A DNA stretch of 64,000 nt from Hymenobacter glacieicola. Lineage in GTDB: Bacteria > Bacteroidota > Bacteroidia > Cytophagales > Hymenobacteraceae. Under the pieces are notes generated by a model, which was not told the origin of the DNA, made no database searches, and saw only the letters and a list, made by a program, of their open reading frames with translations. A program made the translations under genes and the position numbers. The stretch is taken from assembly GCF_014640315.1 (NCBI RefSeq), contig NZ_BMGS01000006.1:1-64000 (forward strand), read 5' to 3'. Shown in pieces: positions 48,336 to 57,427 of this stretch. Numbering within the stretch: the stretch's first letter is position 1; each line of letters starts with the position of its first letter.

Positions 48336-48463
48336 ATGCAGAAGGTGGGAGGTAAGCAGAGAGGCGAGGCAAGTCCTTAGAAAGTGCTAAAATGCCAGTC
48401 AGAGCAAGAAGTGTTGGATTTAAAGCATTAATATTCGGAAATATATTGAATTTCATAATTAAA

Positions 48464-48507
48464 AGAGGGTAAGTCAGCGGAGCTGGAGCTCTGCTGGCTT
48501 ACCCTCT
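48464..48507 (-). terminator. Terminator of the M28 peptidase gene
   Basis: A 21-bp stem (48464-48484 with 48487-48507, two G-T pairs) with a two-base loop; the minus strand continues TTTTAATT. Confidence 0.75.
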
Positions 48508-48539
48508 GGTAGTGCTGTTCTATAGTTTACTAGCGGTAC

Positions 48540-50195
48540 CTACCGTTGCTGGGCAAACCGCTGCCCGAAGAAGTCGCCGGGGTTCCAGGTGGGGCGCTGC
48601 GGATTCTGGGCCACCAGGTAGCCAATCAGGAAGTTCAGCTGCACGTACTTCTTGCCCGCCTCAAAATCGAAAGTGCCGTTGATGTCGTCCTGGGGCTTGT
48701 GGTAAGTGAGGGCGCGCCACTTCTGCACCTGCTCGCTGAGGTTGTTCTTGCCGTCGGGCGTGCGGTTGCCGTACTTGATGTGCAGGGCCGGAATGCCCTG
48801 GGCCACGAAGCTGTACTGGTCAGAGCGAATAAAGCGGTTCTGGTCGGGCTCGGGGTCTTCCTCCACGGTAAGCCCCAGGTAGCGGGCCGCTTCCTCCACC
48901 GGCTGGGCCAGCGAGGAGTGCCGGGCGCCCAGCGGCACCACCGACAGCAGCGGGGCAATAATGGTGGGCATATCGGTATTGACATCGGCTACCAGCGCGG
49001 TTTTGGGCACGGTAGGCCGGGCGGCAAAGTAGGCTGAGCCCAGCAGGCCCAGCTCCTCGCCGGTTTGCAGCACCAGCAAAATGCTGCGCTTGGGCTTCTG
49101 CTTCAAGTGAGAATAGAGCCGGGCAATTTCCAGCACCGAGGCCACGCCCGAGGCGTTGTCGTGGGCCCCGTTGTAGATGGAGTCGCCCTGCACGGGGGCC
49201 GCCACGCCCAGGTGGTCGAGGTGAGCCGAGTGCACGACGTACTCGTTGCGCAGGGTAGCATCGGAGCCCGGAATTTTCCCGACCACGTTGTAGCTGTCAA
49301 AATCCTGGTACGTAGACTGCCAGCTGGCTTCCAGGGTGCCCCGCAGGGCTACCGGCGCCGGCTGGCCCTGGCGCAGGCTGCCCAGCACCCGGGCCGTATC
49401 GGTGGCCGCGTTGAGCAGCAGCGCCTGCAGGCCTGCCGCCGAAAGCGTACCGGTCATGTTTACGCCCGAGCCGCTGATAAAGCCCCGGGCGGCGGCCACT
49501 TTACCATCGGGGCCCAGCACGCTAGTGGTCGACAAGGGCCGGCTGGCGGCGCCCGAAGCGGGGGCCGGGCGCGGGGAGGCGAACAATACGCCCACCGCGC
49601 CGTGTTGGGCCGCCGTTTGCACTAGCAGGGTTTGGTCCTGGCTGGCAGCGGCTACGGTGCTGGGAAAGCGGCGCGGGGCCCCGCGCACAATCACGACTAC
49701 CTTGCCCTTCACGTCCAGGCCCTGGTAGTCATCGTAGCCCTGGTCGGGGGCTGAGATGCCGTAGCCGGCAAAGGCCAGCCCGGTAGCTGCTAGCTGGGCG
49801 CTGGCCTGCTCCGGGTGCGGGTACAAGTGAATTTCGGTGGTGGCCAGGGGCAGACTGCCGCCCCCGGGTTGGTAGCGGATGCTGGGGGTAGGCTGGGCGG
49901 TGGCCCGGCGCAGGCGCACGCGCTGCGTAAACCCGCCATCCTCACCGGCGGGCTGCACCCCGAAGCTTTTGAGCTGGCTCGTCACGTAGTCGACGGCCAG
50001 TTGGTAGCCGGGCGTGCCGGGCTTGCGGCCCCGGAGCTTGTCGTCGGCCAGGTACTGGATGTGGGCCTTGATATCGTCGGGCCGGACGCGGCCCAGGGCC
50101 TTGACCACGGGTTTCGGAACGGGCGGAACGGGGCGCAGTGCCGCGGCGCTGGTCAGGAAGGCGCCCGCCGAGAAGAGGAGCAGGGAAAGTTTCAT
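48540..50195 (-). CDS. M28 family metallopeptidase with PA domain
   Basis: 551 residues with a signal peptide (LSLLLFSAGAFLTSAAALRP). An inserted PA domain (about 130-270) is followed by the M28 zinc core: HSAHLDHLG near 325, GAHDNASG near 345, LQTGEELGLLGS near 383 with the catalytic Glu pair, a further Asp in VADVNTDMP near 408 and the last His in PALHIKYG near 480. It is a periplasmic or secreted aminopeptidase releasing N-terminal residues from peptides. Typical for protein-degrading Bacteroidetes. Confidence 0.92.
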   Translation of the reverse strand: MKLSLLLFSAGAFLTSAAALRPVPPVPKPVVKALGRVRPDDIKAHIQYLADDKLRGRKPGTPGYQLAVDYVTSQLKSFGVQPAGEDGGFTQRVRLRRATAQPTPSIRYQPGGGSLPLATTEIHLYPHPEQASAQLAATGLAFAGYGISAPDQGYDDYQGLDVKGKVVVIVRGAPRRFPSTVAAASQDQTLLVQTAAQHGAVGVLFASPRPAPASGAASRPLSTTSVLGPDGKVAAARGFISGSGVNMTGTLSAAGLQALLLNAATDTARVLGSLRQGQPAPVALRGTLEASWQSTYQDFDSYNVVGKIPGSDATLRNEYVVHSAHLDHLGVAAPVQGDSIYNGAHDNASGVASVLEIARLYSHLKQKPKRSILLVLQTGEELGLLGSAYFAARPTVPKTALVADVNTDMPTIIAPLLSVVPLGARHSSLAQPVEEAARYLGLTVEEDPEPDQNRFIRSDQYSFVAQGIPALHIKYGNRTPDGKNNLSEQVQKWRALTYHKPQDDINGTFDFEAGKKYVQLNFLIGYLVAQNPQRPTWNPGDFFGQRFAQQR

Positions 50196-50213
50196 CGGCC
50201 CAAAATACGCAAT

Positions 50214-50260
50214 AGCCCCGCCAGTAGCTGCCTGCCGAACGGCTGGGCACTGGCGGGGCT
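50214..50260 (-). terminator. Terminator of the CZB-like gene
   Basis: AGCCCCGCCAGT (50214-50225) pairs perfectly with 50249-50260, loop 23 nt. It lies between the CZB-like stop and the M28 start, both on the minus strand. Confidence 0.6.
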
Positions 50261-50282
50261 GTTATATAGTGCGCGGCTAGGG

Positions 50283-50633
50283 TCAGGCCAGCTGCTCTAA
50301 CTCCTTAAGGCAGGCTTCAATACGCGCGGCGTGAGCATCTAGCCGCTCCAACCCAGAGCGGGATTCCTCCAGCTGGCCGCCCTGGTACTGCTGCACCAAG
50401 CCCCGGCCCGTGTCAATCATGCGCTGCAGCTCCTGCTCCAGGCGCTGCACGGGCGGCGCGGCCCCGTACCGGGGCTTCACTACCGAGTACAGCCACTCAC
50501 CCAATGGGTTCTGCCGGATGGAGAACAGGTTGGCGTCGGGCTCCCGCACTCCGTAGAGGACTGAGCGCAGCCGCGACTTAAACAGCACCTGCTTGATGCG
50601 GGCCTGCTGAAAATCGAGGTGAGTTAAATCCAT
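50283..50633 (-). CDS. CZB-like domain protein lacking the zinc ligands
   Basis: 116 residues, all-helical. The pattern FQQARIKQVLFKSRLRSVLYG, then NPLGEWLYSVV, then a helix with LEQELQRMIDTGRG, follows chemoreceptor zinc-binding (CZB) domains. The usual ligands (His before the KxR, Cys before LG, and H-x3-H) are replaced by Gln, Asn and non-ligand residues, so zinc binding is doubtful. ATG 50633 is preceded by CCTCCTC, a rare Shine-Dalgarno-like site; the open frame to 50693 would overlap the PAS gene. It lies 31 bp behind the PAS gene, so the two are likely cotranscribed and work together in signalling. Confidence 0.65.
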   Translation of the reverse strand: MDLTHLDFQQARIKQVLFKSRLRSVLYGVREPDANLFSIRQNPLGEWLYSVVKPRYGAAPPVQRLEQELQRMIDTGRGLVQQYQGGQLEESRSGLERLDAHAARIEACLKELEQLA

Positions 50634-50664
50634 GAGGAGGGGAGATGAAAAAGTAAATTCAGGA

Positions 50665-51969
50665 CTAGCGGGCATCAGGTCTGGTGTTTTCAAGGGCCTG
50701 CCGAGCCTCTACCAAATCCGTCACGTCGTAGGCAAACACCGTAATGCCCGCTTTCTGACCCTGCTCTTCGAAGAGCTGATAGGTGAAGTTCAGGTAGCTG
50801 CGCTGCAGCTGGCCGGAGCCATCCCGGTCGAGGGCAATCTCGACTTCGTTGCCGATGAAGGTGTTGCCGGTTGTGTACACCCCGTCCAGCAGCCCAATAA
50901 AGCCCTGGTCGACAACTTCTGGCAGCGCCTCCGCCACGGTGCGTCCTACCAGCTCGCGGTGCGGGAACAGCCGCTGGTAGGGAGGGTTTACAAACTCGAA
51001 GCGGTGCTCCGGCCCCCGCAGAATGCAGATGAGGGCGGGCGTTTGCATGAACAGGTTGTAGAACGTTTCGCGCTGCTGCTGCACCTGCTGAAACGCTTGG
51101 TACGCCTGGTCGGACAACAGGGCCTGCTGCTCATTTTGTTCCAGCAGCTCCTGCACCATCAGCTTCTGGTCGTGAATATCGGTGCCGCAGCCCACCCACA
51201 TGGTCACCTCGCCGGCGGCGTTGCGGCGGGGCAAGGCCCGCACCAGCACCCAGCGGTAGTGCCCATCGTGGCGGCGCAGGCGGTATTCCATCTGCAGATC
51301 GTGGGTGTTTTCGCGGGCCTGGTTCCAGAGCCGCTCCGTGGCCGCCACGTCGTCGGGGTGGATGTCCTGGAGCCAGCCCCGACCGAGGCTTTCCTCCCGC
51401 GAGCGGCCCGTAAACTCCAGCCAGCGCGGATTAAAGTAGTCGGTTTCGCCGGAGGGTAGGTTGGTCCACACCATCACGGGCAACGACTCCAGAATAAAGC
51501 GGGTGCGCTCCTGCTGCTCGGCCAGCTCACGCTGCACCTGCTGGCTGCGCAACTCGGCGCGGTAGCGCTCGGTCACGTCCTGGGTGCGCTGCAAGATGAA
51601 TTCCAGGGTTCCTTGCTCGGTTAGAACAGGGTAGTGGGTGGCTTCCCAGTAGCGCTCCTCCAGGCCCCCGCCCTGCTCGGCGGGCCGCTCCAGGTCATAG
51701 CGGATCAGGGGCATGGTGTGGGGCTGCAAGGTGCGGCGCACGTGCTCGTGCGACTCCCGGATGGTAGCGGCCGAGGCCTCGTCGGAGGCCGGGTAGGCTT
51801 CGAAAAACGGCTTGCCCACGGCTTCCTCCCGACTTTTCATGGACACCCCCACGTGGTTGTTGGTATTGTCAACGATGGTGGCAGCGGCATCCGGCGCAAT
51901 CAGCAGGAAGTTGTCGGGCAGGGCATGAAACAGTTTTCGGTAGTCAACCGGAAAAGAAGAAGTAGGCAT
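50665..51969 (-). CDS. Triple-PAS protein without output domain
   Basis: 434 residues. Three PAS domains (about 8-130, 145-275, 300-425) joined by coiled-coil linkers (RAELRSQQVQRELAEQQERT near 140-160 and a QNEQQ-rich one near 285). The second is a PAS_3 type: NPRWLEFTGRSREESLGRG, HPDDVAATERLW and YRWVLVRALPRR. No kinase, GGDEF or methyl-accepting region follows; the protein stops right after PAS3. It may feed a partner protein or be the remnant of a histidine kinase. The adjacent CZB-like gene is the natural candidate partner. Its promoter is well formed. Confidence 0.85.
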   Translation of the reverse strand: MPTSSFPVDYRKLFHALPDNFLLIAPDAAATIVDNTNNHVGVSMKSREEAVGKPFFEAYPASDEASAATIRESHEHVRRTLQPHTMPLIRYDLERPAEQGGGLEERYWEATHYPVLTEQGTLEFILQRTQDVTERYRAELRSQQVQRELAEQQERTRFILESLPVMVWTNLPSGETDYFNPRWLEFTGRSREESLGRGWLQDIHPDDVAATERLWNQARENTHDLQMEYRLRRHDGHYRWVLVRALPRRNAAGEVTMWVGCGTDIHDQKLMVQELLEQNEQQALLSDQAYQAFQQVQQQRETFYNLFMQTPALICILRGPEHRFEFVNPPYQRLFPHRELVGRTVAEALPEVVDQGFIGLLDGVYTTGNTFIGNEVEIALDRDGSGQLQRSYLNFTYQLFEEQGQKAGITVFAYDVTDLVEARQALENTRPDAR

Positions 51970-52028
51970 GGCAGGGAAGAGCAGCAGAGGAAAGGAAGCG
52001 CAAGCCGGCTAAACAAACTCAACCGTAG

Positions 52029-52055
52029 CAAAAGTAGAAGCTGGCAGCCGGACAA
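52029..52055 (-). promoter_or_regulatory. Promoter of the PAS gene
   Basis: The minus strand has TTTTTTG ending at 52053 and TACTTTTG (52036-52029), 16 nt apart, then the ATG 59 bases on. Likely drives the PAS and CZB-like genes together. Confidence 0.5.
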
Positions 52056-52189
52056 AAAAGCACTGGTTTAGCAACCCCGATTAGTAGGCGAATGTTCTCG
52101 CTGAAGAACTTATTTCGCTGTACCAATGCACGGTAGTAGCTGAATTTTGGGCCCCAGATTGGGTAAAGAAAATGCAAGGGTGGCTCTCA

Positions 52190-52639
52190 TTAGCGTCGCA
52201 CCATATGAATGTGCGGAATACCATCTTCCAGGTAGCCTTCGCCTACTTGCTGAAACCCAAAGCTTTCGTAAAAATCCTGGAGGTAGAGCTGAGCGCCAAT
52301 TTGAATGGGCTGCTCGCCGAACAGGACTGCCACTGCCGCAAGGGACTGGCGCAGCAGCTCCCGGCCCAGCCCGTAGCGCCGGTACTTCGGGCTTACCACC
52401 ACGCGCCCAATGCTGGCCTCGGGGTAGCTAATGCCCGCGCCAAACAACCGGGTGTAGGCGGCCAGCTCGCCGGTTTCCGTGTGGCCGAGCAAGTGGTAGG
52501 CGGCCTGGTCCTGGCCGTCAATGTCCTGGAAAGCGCAGGTTTGCTCAACCACGAACACCTCGGAGCGCAGCTGCAGCAGGGCGTACAGCTCGGTAAGGGT
52601 AAGGTTGGCGAAGGGTTTGGTGGTCCAGGTCAGGAGCAT
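52190..52639 (-). CDS. GNAT acetyltransferase, ElaA type
   Basis: 149 residues. ALLQLRSEVFVVEQTCAFQD near 20-39 is the ElaA signature, IGRVVVSPKYRRYGLGRELL near 78-97 the acetyl-CoA binding loop (R/Q-x-x-G-x-A/G type). ElaA proteins are single-domain GNATs with unknown targets. It stands alone. A CATCTTTG, one base off the -7 consensus, lies 30 bp before its start on the minus strand. Confidence 0.9.
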   Translation of the reverse strand: MLLTWTTKPFANLTLTELYALLQLRSEVFVVEQTCAFQDIDGQDQAAYHLLGHTETGELAAYTRLFGAGISYPEASIGRVVVSPKYRRYGLGRELLRQSLAAVAVLFGEQPIQIGAQLYLQDFYESFGFQQVGEGYLEDGIPHIHMVRR

Positions 52640-52764
52640 GCGGAGCGAATGAAAAGATGAGGCTGCAAAGATGCGCCACGAGCGGGGATATAAAGCTGGT
52701 TCCGGCCACTTAACCGGCCACTTCAGCGTTTGGGCGGCAGCGGCCGTATATTCTCGTATAAGGA

Positions 52765-52809
52765 GCTGGCAGCCCGGGCGGGGTAGGGCCCGCCGGCCGG
52801 GCTGCCAGC
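52765..52809. repeat. GC-rich hairpin before the DUF4136 gene
   Basis: GCTGGCAGCCCGG (52765-52777) pairs with CCGGGCTGCCAGC (52797-52809), 13 bp perfect, with further pairing inside. No T-run. It lies 67 bases before the DUF4136 start and may be in its 5' UTR. Confidence 0.5.
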
Positions 52810-52876
52810 GGCGCCTTCGCTCTTTCCCGTTAGGCCCGGGCTCCCGTTTCGGTTCCGTCCTACTTGCTGCTAGTCT

Positions 52877-53422
52877 ATGAAAAAGCTACTTGTTGCCGCG
52901 CTGCTCCTGACCACGGCCGCCGCCTGCTCGCCTGTCCGGATTGAGTCCACTACCCAGACGCCGGGCGTTGATTATTCCGCCTACAAAACCTACAATTTTC
53001 TCGACGTGACGGCCCGCAACGAGGCTGCGTTTGCCGGCGGGGGCGTCGGGATTGAGGAGCTGAAGCAGGCCGTGGCCCGGGAGCTGGAAAGCCGCGGCTA
53101 CCAGCGCGCCGATGCCCCGGACCTGTGGGTGAATATTGGGGTGGTTACTGAGGAGAAAGTGCAAACCCGGGAAACCAACATCCAGTTTGATGGTCCGCGC
53201 TACATTGGGCAGCGCCGCTACCGCTGGGAAAGCCAGCCAGTACCCGTTGGCTCGTACCGGGAGGGCACCGCTACCGTCGATATCGTGGATGCGGCCCGCA
53301 ACGTGCAGATCTGGCAGGGAGTGGCCGCCAGCACTCTGACCAAGGACCCCGCCCGGCTGGCCGCCCGCATCGACGAGGGCATTGCCGCCATGTTCGAAAA
53401 ATACCCCGTCCAGCCCCGCTAA
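52877..53422 (+). CDS. DUF4136 lipoprotein
   Basis: 181 residues. The lipoprotein signal ends in LTTAAACS (Cys 17). DYSAYKTYNFLDV near 33-45 is the DUF4136 opening; the end AARIDEGIAAMFEKYPVQPR is also typical. The family consists of small outer-membrane lipoproteins of unknown function in Bacteroidetes and Proteobacteria. Followed 116 bp on by an unrelated small membrane protein gene. Confidence 0.88.
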   Translation: MKKLLVAALLLTTAAACSPVRIESTTQTPGVDYSAYKTYNFLDVTARNEAAFAGGGVGIEELKQAVARELESRGYQRADAPDLWVNIGVVTEEKVQTRETNIQFDGPRYIGQRRYRWESQPVPVGSYREGTATVDIVDAARNVQIWQGVAASTLTKDPARLAARIDEGIAAMFEKYPVQPR

Positions 53423-53538
53423 ACCAGCCAAAAACCCACTGTTGAGTCACTAAATGACCAAGCGGCTCGTATGCCGTATCATCTAACCTGCCGCGGTATT
53501 CGCCTGCAACCGGTACCCGGCTATACACTTTCTACCTT

Positions 53539-53835
53539 ATGTCGAAGAAGTCCAACCTCACGGCCCTGATCGGGGCTTCGCTGGCCGCGCTGGCCGCCGG
53601 TGTTTACCTGAGCTACACCCAGGGCACGTGGCCGTTTGCCAGCCAGCCCACCGGCGAGTCAGCAGATTCCGACGCCTCGGGCGCCGCCGCCGACAAGCAA
53701 GCGGCCCCCCAAGCAGCTGGCGCCGCGGCGAATGTTGACGTGGCCCTAACCAACGAGGTAGCCAGCTACACCGAGCACAACCCCAACAACGCCGGCGACT
53801 TCACCGATGACGGTGCCACCGGCAACGCTGACTAA
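53539..53835 (+). CDS. Small membrane-anchored acidic protein
   Basis: 98 residues. One membrane helix near 8-27 (LTALIGASLAALAAGVYLSY) follows a short basic start, and the rest is Ala-, Asp- and Asn-rich and probably disordered (TNEVASYTEHNPNNAGDFTD). It resembles the YtxH-like one-helix proteins in layout but shows no clear motif. Its outer part is strongly acidic. Function unknown. Confidence 0.65.
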   Translation: MSKKSNLTALIGASLAALAAGVYLSYTQGTWPFASQPTGESADSDASGAAADKQAAPQAAGAAANVDVALTNEVASYTEHNPNNAGDFTDDGATGNAD

Positions 53836-53866
53836 AACGCCAGTAAACTACCCCGGCGTATCCCGC

Positions 53867-53963
53867 CCAACACGTGTCAGTCCGAGCTCAAGCGAGGCAT
53901 CCGGGTTCCTCACCAGGAGGCTAACGCAGATTCTTCGCTTGAGCTCGAACTGACACGTGTTGG
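53867..53963. repeat. Palindromic repeat, 29-bp arms
   Basis: The arms 53867-53895 and 53935-53963 pair over 29 bp with one mismatch around a 39-nt loop. The core GTGTCAGTCCGAGCTCAAGCGA resembles the GTCAT-CGAGC palindromes in plan, with GTCAG in place of GTCAT. Lies between convergent genes and may serve as their terminator. Confidence 0.75.
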
Positions 53964-54101
53964 CTTTAACGGATATATTAGCAAGTGTACCAGTCTTACG
54001 CGAACCGTAAAACCGGGCTTTATTCGCATTAGCTTACGGTGCGTTACCCAGCTGGCCCGCTGGTTTGGGGCGGCAGCTAGGGCCGAAAAGGGGCCGGTGG
54101 C

Positions 54102-55304
54102 TTACCGGCTGCCTACTTTGTCCAGCACGGCCACTACTTCCTTGGTTGAGACTTTGCGACCAGTTTCGGCAGCCCGGTAAATGGCTTCCAGTAGCTGAAC
54201 GTCGCGCAGGCCCATTTCGCCAGGTACGCGGGTGGGCTTGTTCTGCAGAATGCAGGCCGCGAAATCGTCCATTTGGCGGGCCTGCTGGGGCACGTTGGGC
54301 AGGTTCATGGCTCCTTGGCTGGTGCGGCCCTGAATGCCGCCGTAGCCGAATGCCGGTTGCAGCTCCATAAACCCCTGCGCCGTGTTGGCGCGCAGGCGGC
54401 TGTTAAGGTTTTCGGCGTAGCTGGTGCGGCACTCCGCCACCGTTCCATCGGCAAACTGCATCTGCCAGTTCACGCCCGCTTCCACCTCTTTGAATAGCAC
54501 GGGGTCGGTTTTCGGGGCAAAGGAAGCCGTGACGGATACCGGCAGCTGACCTTTGGTATACACTACGCCCTGCACGCAGTAAATGCCCATATCCATGAGC
54601 GGCCCGCCACCGGCCAGCTCCTTGTCCACGCGCCAGGGCGTGTCGTTGTTGAACCGGAAGCCATTGTCAGCCACCAGGCTTTTGATGGGGCCCAACACCT
54701 GCTGCTGCCCCAGGCGCATCATCTCCTGGTGATGGGGCTCGAAGTGCAGGCGGTAGCCGATGCTGAATTTTTTGCCCGCCTTCTGCATGGCCGCAATCAT
54801 GCGTCGGCACTCCTCGGCGGTAGGGGCCATGGGCTTTTCGCAGATAACGTGCTTGCCCGCCCGCGCGGCCCGCTCCACGTACTCGGCGTGCAGCCCCACC
54901 GGCAACACAATGTACACGATGTCGATGTCGGGGTTGTCGACAATCCGGTCGAAGGTTTGGTACGAGTAGATGTTTTTTTCCGGCAACTGATACTGCTGCC
55001 GCCATTGGGCCGCCTTGGCCGGCGTCCCGGTCACGATGCCGGCCAGCTTGCAAAGCTTGGTTTGTTGCAAAGCCGGGGCCAGCTGCCCCGTGCTGTACTT
55101 GCCCAGGCCCACCAAGGCCACGCCCAAGGGTTTGGCGCTTTGTCCAAGCGAGGTAGCCGGCTCAGCACCAGCCTCTTCCAGCCACGACAAAGGCGCCCCG
55201 ATAGCTGAAGCGCCCATTAAAGAAGCTCCTGCCCCCAAGGCAAGAGTGCGCATAAATTCCCGGCGGGAGGCCGCGGAGGAGTTAGCCGGATCAAAGCTGG
55301 ACAT
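54102..55304 (-). CDS. Periplasmic Gfo/Idh/MocA oxidoreductase with Tat signal
   Basis: 400 residues. The N terminus has the twin-arginine SRREFMRTLALGAGASLMGA, so the protein is exported folded, probably with bound NAD(P). The Rossmann domain starts at VALVGLGKYSTGQLAPALQ near 68; EKPMAPTAEECR near 160 gives the family Lys. It resembles glucose-fructose oxidoreductase (GFOR), a periplasmic enzyme with tightly bound cofactor. ATG 55304 fits the Tat signal. Located next to another periplasmic sugar-type dehydrogenase gene. Confidence 0.88.
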   Translation of the reverse strand: MSSFDPANSSAASRREFMRTLALGAGASLMGASAIGAPLSWLEEAGAEPATSLGQSAKPLGVALVGLGKYSTGQLAPALQQTKLCKLAGIVTGTPAKAAQWRQQYQLPEKNIYSYQTFDRIVDNPDIDIVYIVLPVGLHAEYVERAARAGKHVICEKPMAPTAEECRRMIAAMQKAGKKFSIGYRLHFEPHHQEMMRLGQQQVLGPIKSLVADNGFRFNNDTPWRVDKELAGGGPLMDMGIYCVQGVVYTKGQLPVSVTASFAPKTDPVLFKEVEAGVNWQMQFADGTVAECRTSYAENLNSRLRANTAQGFMELQPAFGYGGIQGRTSQGAMNLPNVPQQARQMDDFAACILQNKPTRVPGEMGLRDVQLLEAIYRAAETGRKVSTKEVVAVLDKVGSR

Positions 55305-55493
55305 AACGTGAGTAGTTAGTGTATACACAGGTACCGTATTCACGCTGTGCGGGTTACGGAAAAAAGAGTGGTTCGTCGCTGGCCTATGGCTAAGCGGTTC
55401 GGGCTGCTACCCAGAACGATGTGCCGGCCGATAGCGCCCGGTCTCAGCTACCAGCCCTGTCCGGAGGCTATAGAACGAAAGAGCTAGCCGCGC

Positions 55494-57221
55494 CTACTGC
55501 TGCCGCAGGCCGGCTAGCAGGGCGGGGGCGTTGCGCTGGGCCTGGGCTTTTTCCTCGGCAGTGAGAGTCGGCTTGAGCAGCAGGTCAAAGATGGGCTGCT
55601 GGGCCGCGGGCAGGCCCGCGCGCTTTACCCGCTGGTCGTTGGGCTTCAGTCGCTGCACCAAGGCGGTAGCTTCCTGCAAGGCCTTTTCCGGGCTGACTAC
55701 CCGCTTACCGGCCGGCGGCGGGGTAGTGGCCAGCCCCCCGCCCACGTACCGAAACTCAATGATACAGCCCTGGCAGGCCGTGCCCTTGGGCGCCTCCTCG
55801 GAGGGGCCCGAGGTAACGGTGGCACTGTCGGTGGCGAGGTACAGCGTAGCGCCGTCGGGAGAAATGGCTAGGTCGCGGTAGCGGACGGGGCCGCGGAAGT
55901 ACATGAGCGTGTCGGACGCCACGCTGGTGCCTTGGTCGTTGAGCTTCAGCCGAATCAGCTTGCCTTTCTTCAGGGCCGGAATCAGCAGGGAGTTTTGCCA
56001 GCCCGGAATGGTTGTGCTGGTGTACACGGCCAGGCTGCTGGGCGCTTCCGAGTTCCAGGTCGGCTCATCGGGCGTGTGCGCGCGGGTACGGTCCAAGACC
56101 GTGGTAAGGAACTGGTTGCTGAGCGGGTAGAGCGAGGCAAGGGGGTTGCGGTAAGAGGAGCCGATAAGGGCGGCATTGGCTTTTTCGCTGCTAATAGTGG
56201 GGTAGGTGGTGTGCCAGCGCCCAGGCAGGCTGGCGTGCTCCGAGGCCGCCGCGGCCAGCCCGTTGTAGTTGCCATCGGCAAAGCCTAATACCAACGGATG
56301 TCCGTAGTTTTTGCCCCGCTCAATCAGGTTCACTTCATCATCAGAAAACGCCCCGTGCTCCGAGGCATATAGCCGCCCCGTGCCGCCCACTACGGCGTAG
56401 GCCAGCCCCTGGGCGTTGCGGTGCCCTAGGCTCCAGACGGCACTTTGCCGGTTGGCACTGAAGGGGTTGTCGTTCGGAATCCACTGGTCGAAGGAAGCCT
56501 GGTCGGCGTCGGGCTCGGTATGGAAGCGCAGCACTTTGCCCTCGTAGGAAACCCGACTCTGGGCATGATTAGGCCGCCCCCCGTTCTCGAATTGCCCCGC
56601 GCCCAAATCACCAACGGAGTAAAACAGGTAGTTGCGGCCCGCCACGGGGGCAATGAGCAGGCGCCCGGCGTTATGGTCGTTGCTGCCCGGAATGGTGTCG
56701 CACAGAATAAGGGGCCGGCTCAGGGTTTGCGCCCGGGCGTCGTACTCGTAGCGCACGAGGCGGGTGGTGAAGAAGTTGCCGCCGTAATTGGGGGCGCTAC
56801 CCTTGCCCGGCTGGTTGGCCCCCGCAAACCGGTAGATGTAGGTCAGGTACACGTAGGGCTTGCCGGTGAGCAGCTGCGGGTGCAGGGCCAGGCCCATCAG
56901 CCCGCCCTGGGGCCAGGGCTTGCCGCCGTCCACGGAGTCCGGAATTTTATCGTAGCGCGGAAATTCGCGGTTTTTGCTCAGGTCCAGCACTACCTGGCGG
57001 GCGCCCGTAGTGGGGTTGAGGCGGCTGACGCGGTAGCCGCGCGCTTCCGTAATCCAGAGGCAGTTGTCGGGCCCGTAGGTGACTTCCCACGGGTCGCTGA
57101 GCTTTTCCGCGAGTACGCGCCGGGTAAACTGCTCGCCCAGCGGGCCGGTAATGGTTTGGGCCTCGGTCTGAATTGTCCATACTACTCCCACCATCCAGCC
57201 CAGGATATTTCGTAACCGCAT
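55494..57221 (-). CDS. PQQ-dependent sugar dehydrogenase-like protein
   Basis: 575 residues with a signal peptide. The beta-propeller of the GSDH family spans about 35-480: LSDPWEVTYGPDNCLWITEA, LMGLALHPQLLTGKPYVYLT, SVGDLGAGQFENG, and SLGHRNAQGLAYAV. Members oxidise glucose or related sugars with PQQ; many Bacteroidetes homologues have unknown cofactors, and no pqq genes are seen here. The C-terminal 60 residues form a helical tail absent in the soluble enzymes. The Cys pair in TACQGCIIEF near 490 is unusual. Confidence 0.85.
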   Translation of the reverse strand: MRLRNILGWMVGVVWTIQTEAQTITGPLGEQFTRRVLAEKLSDPWEVTYGPDNCLWITEARGYRVSRLNPTTGARQVVLDLSKNREFPRYDKIPDSVDGGKPWPQGGLMGLALHPQLLTGKPYVYLTYIYRFAGANQPGKGSAPNYGGNFFTTRLVRYEYDARAQTLSRPLILCDTIPGSNDHNAGRLLIAPVAGRNYLFYSVGDLGAGQFENGGRPNHAQSRVSYEGKVLRFHTEPDADQASFDQWIPNDNPFSANRQSAVWSLGHRNAQGLAYAVVGGTGRLYASEHGAFSDDEVNLIERGKNYGHPLVLGFADGNYNGLAAAASEHASLPGRWHTTYPTISSEKANAALIGSSYRNPLASLYPLSNQFLTTVLDRTRAHTPDEPTWNSEAPSSLAVYTSTTIPGWQNSLLIPALKKGKLIRLKLNDQGTSVASDTLMYFRGPVRYRDLAISPDGATLYLATDSATVTSGPSEEAPKGTACQGCIIEFRYVGGGLATTPPPAGKRVVSPEKALQEATALVQRLKPNDQRVKRAGLPAAQQPIFDLLLKPTLTAEEKAQAQRNAPALLAGLRQQ

Positions 57222-57327
57222 CAGTACAGGGTTCAGGGTAAAAGCTATGCCCTCAGGCGGTTACCCTTACTGGCCGGCGGAAGCTTTGGTTATGCTTGAC
57301 CTTAGACTTGGTAGGTGGTATTACCGT

Positions 57328-57406
57328 GTCCTTCCGGGCGGAAGCGAGGAATCTGGGTTGGCCTCCTCGGGAGTAATCCAGATTCCCCGCTTCTGCCCCG
57401 AAGGAC
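57328..57406. repeat. Palindromic repeat, 29-bp arms
   Basis: The arms 57328-57356 and 57378-57406 pair over 29 bp with three mismatches, loop 21 nt. The core GTCCTTCCGGGCGGAAGCGA is a variant of the GTCAT-type repeat (GTC, CGGGC, GAAGCGA, ATCTGG). Lies between two minus-strand genes. Confidence 0.75.
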
Positions 57407-57427
57407 GGTTTTTTACCAAAACGCTTC

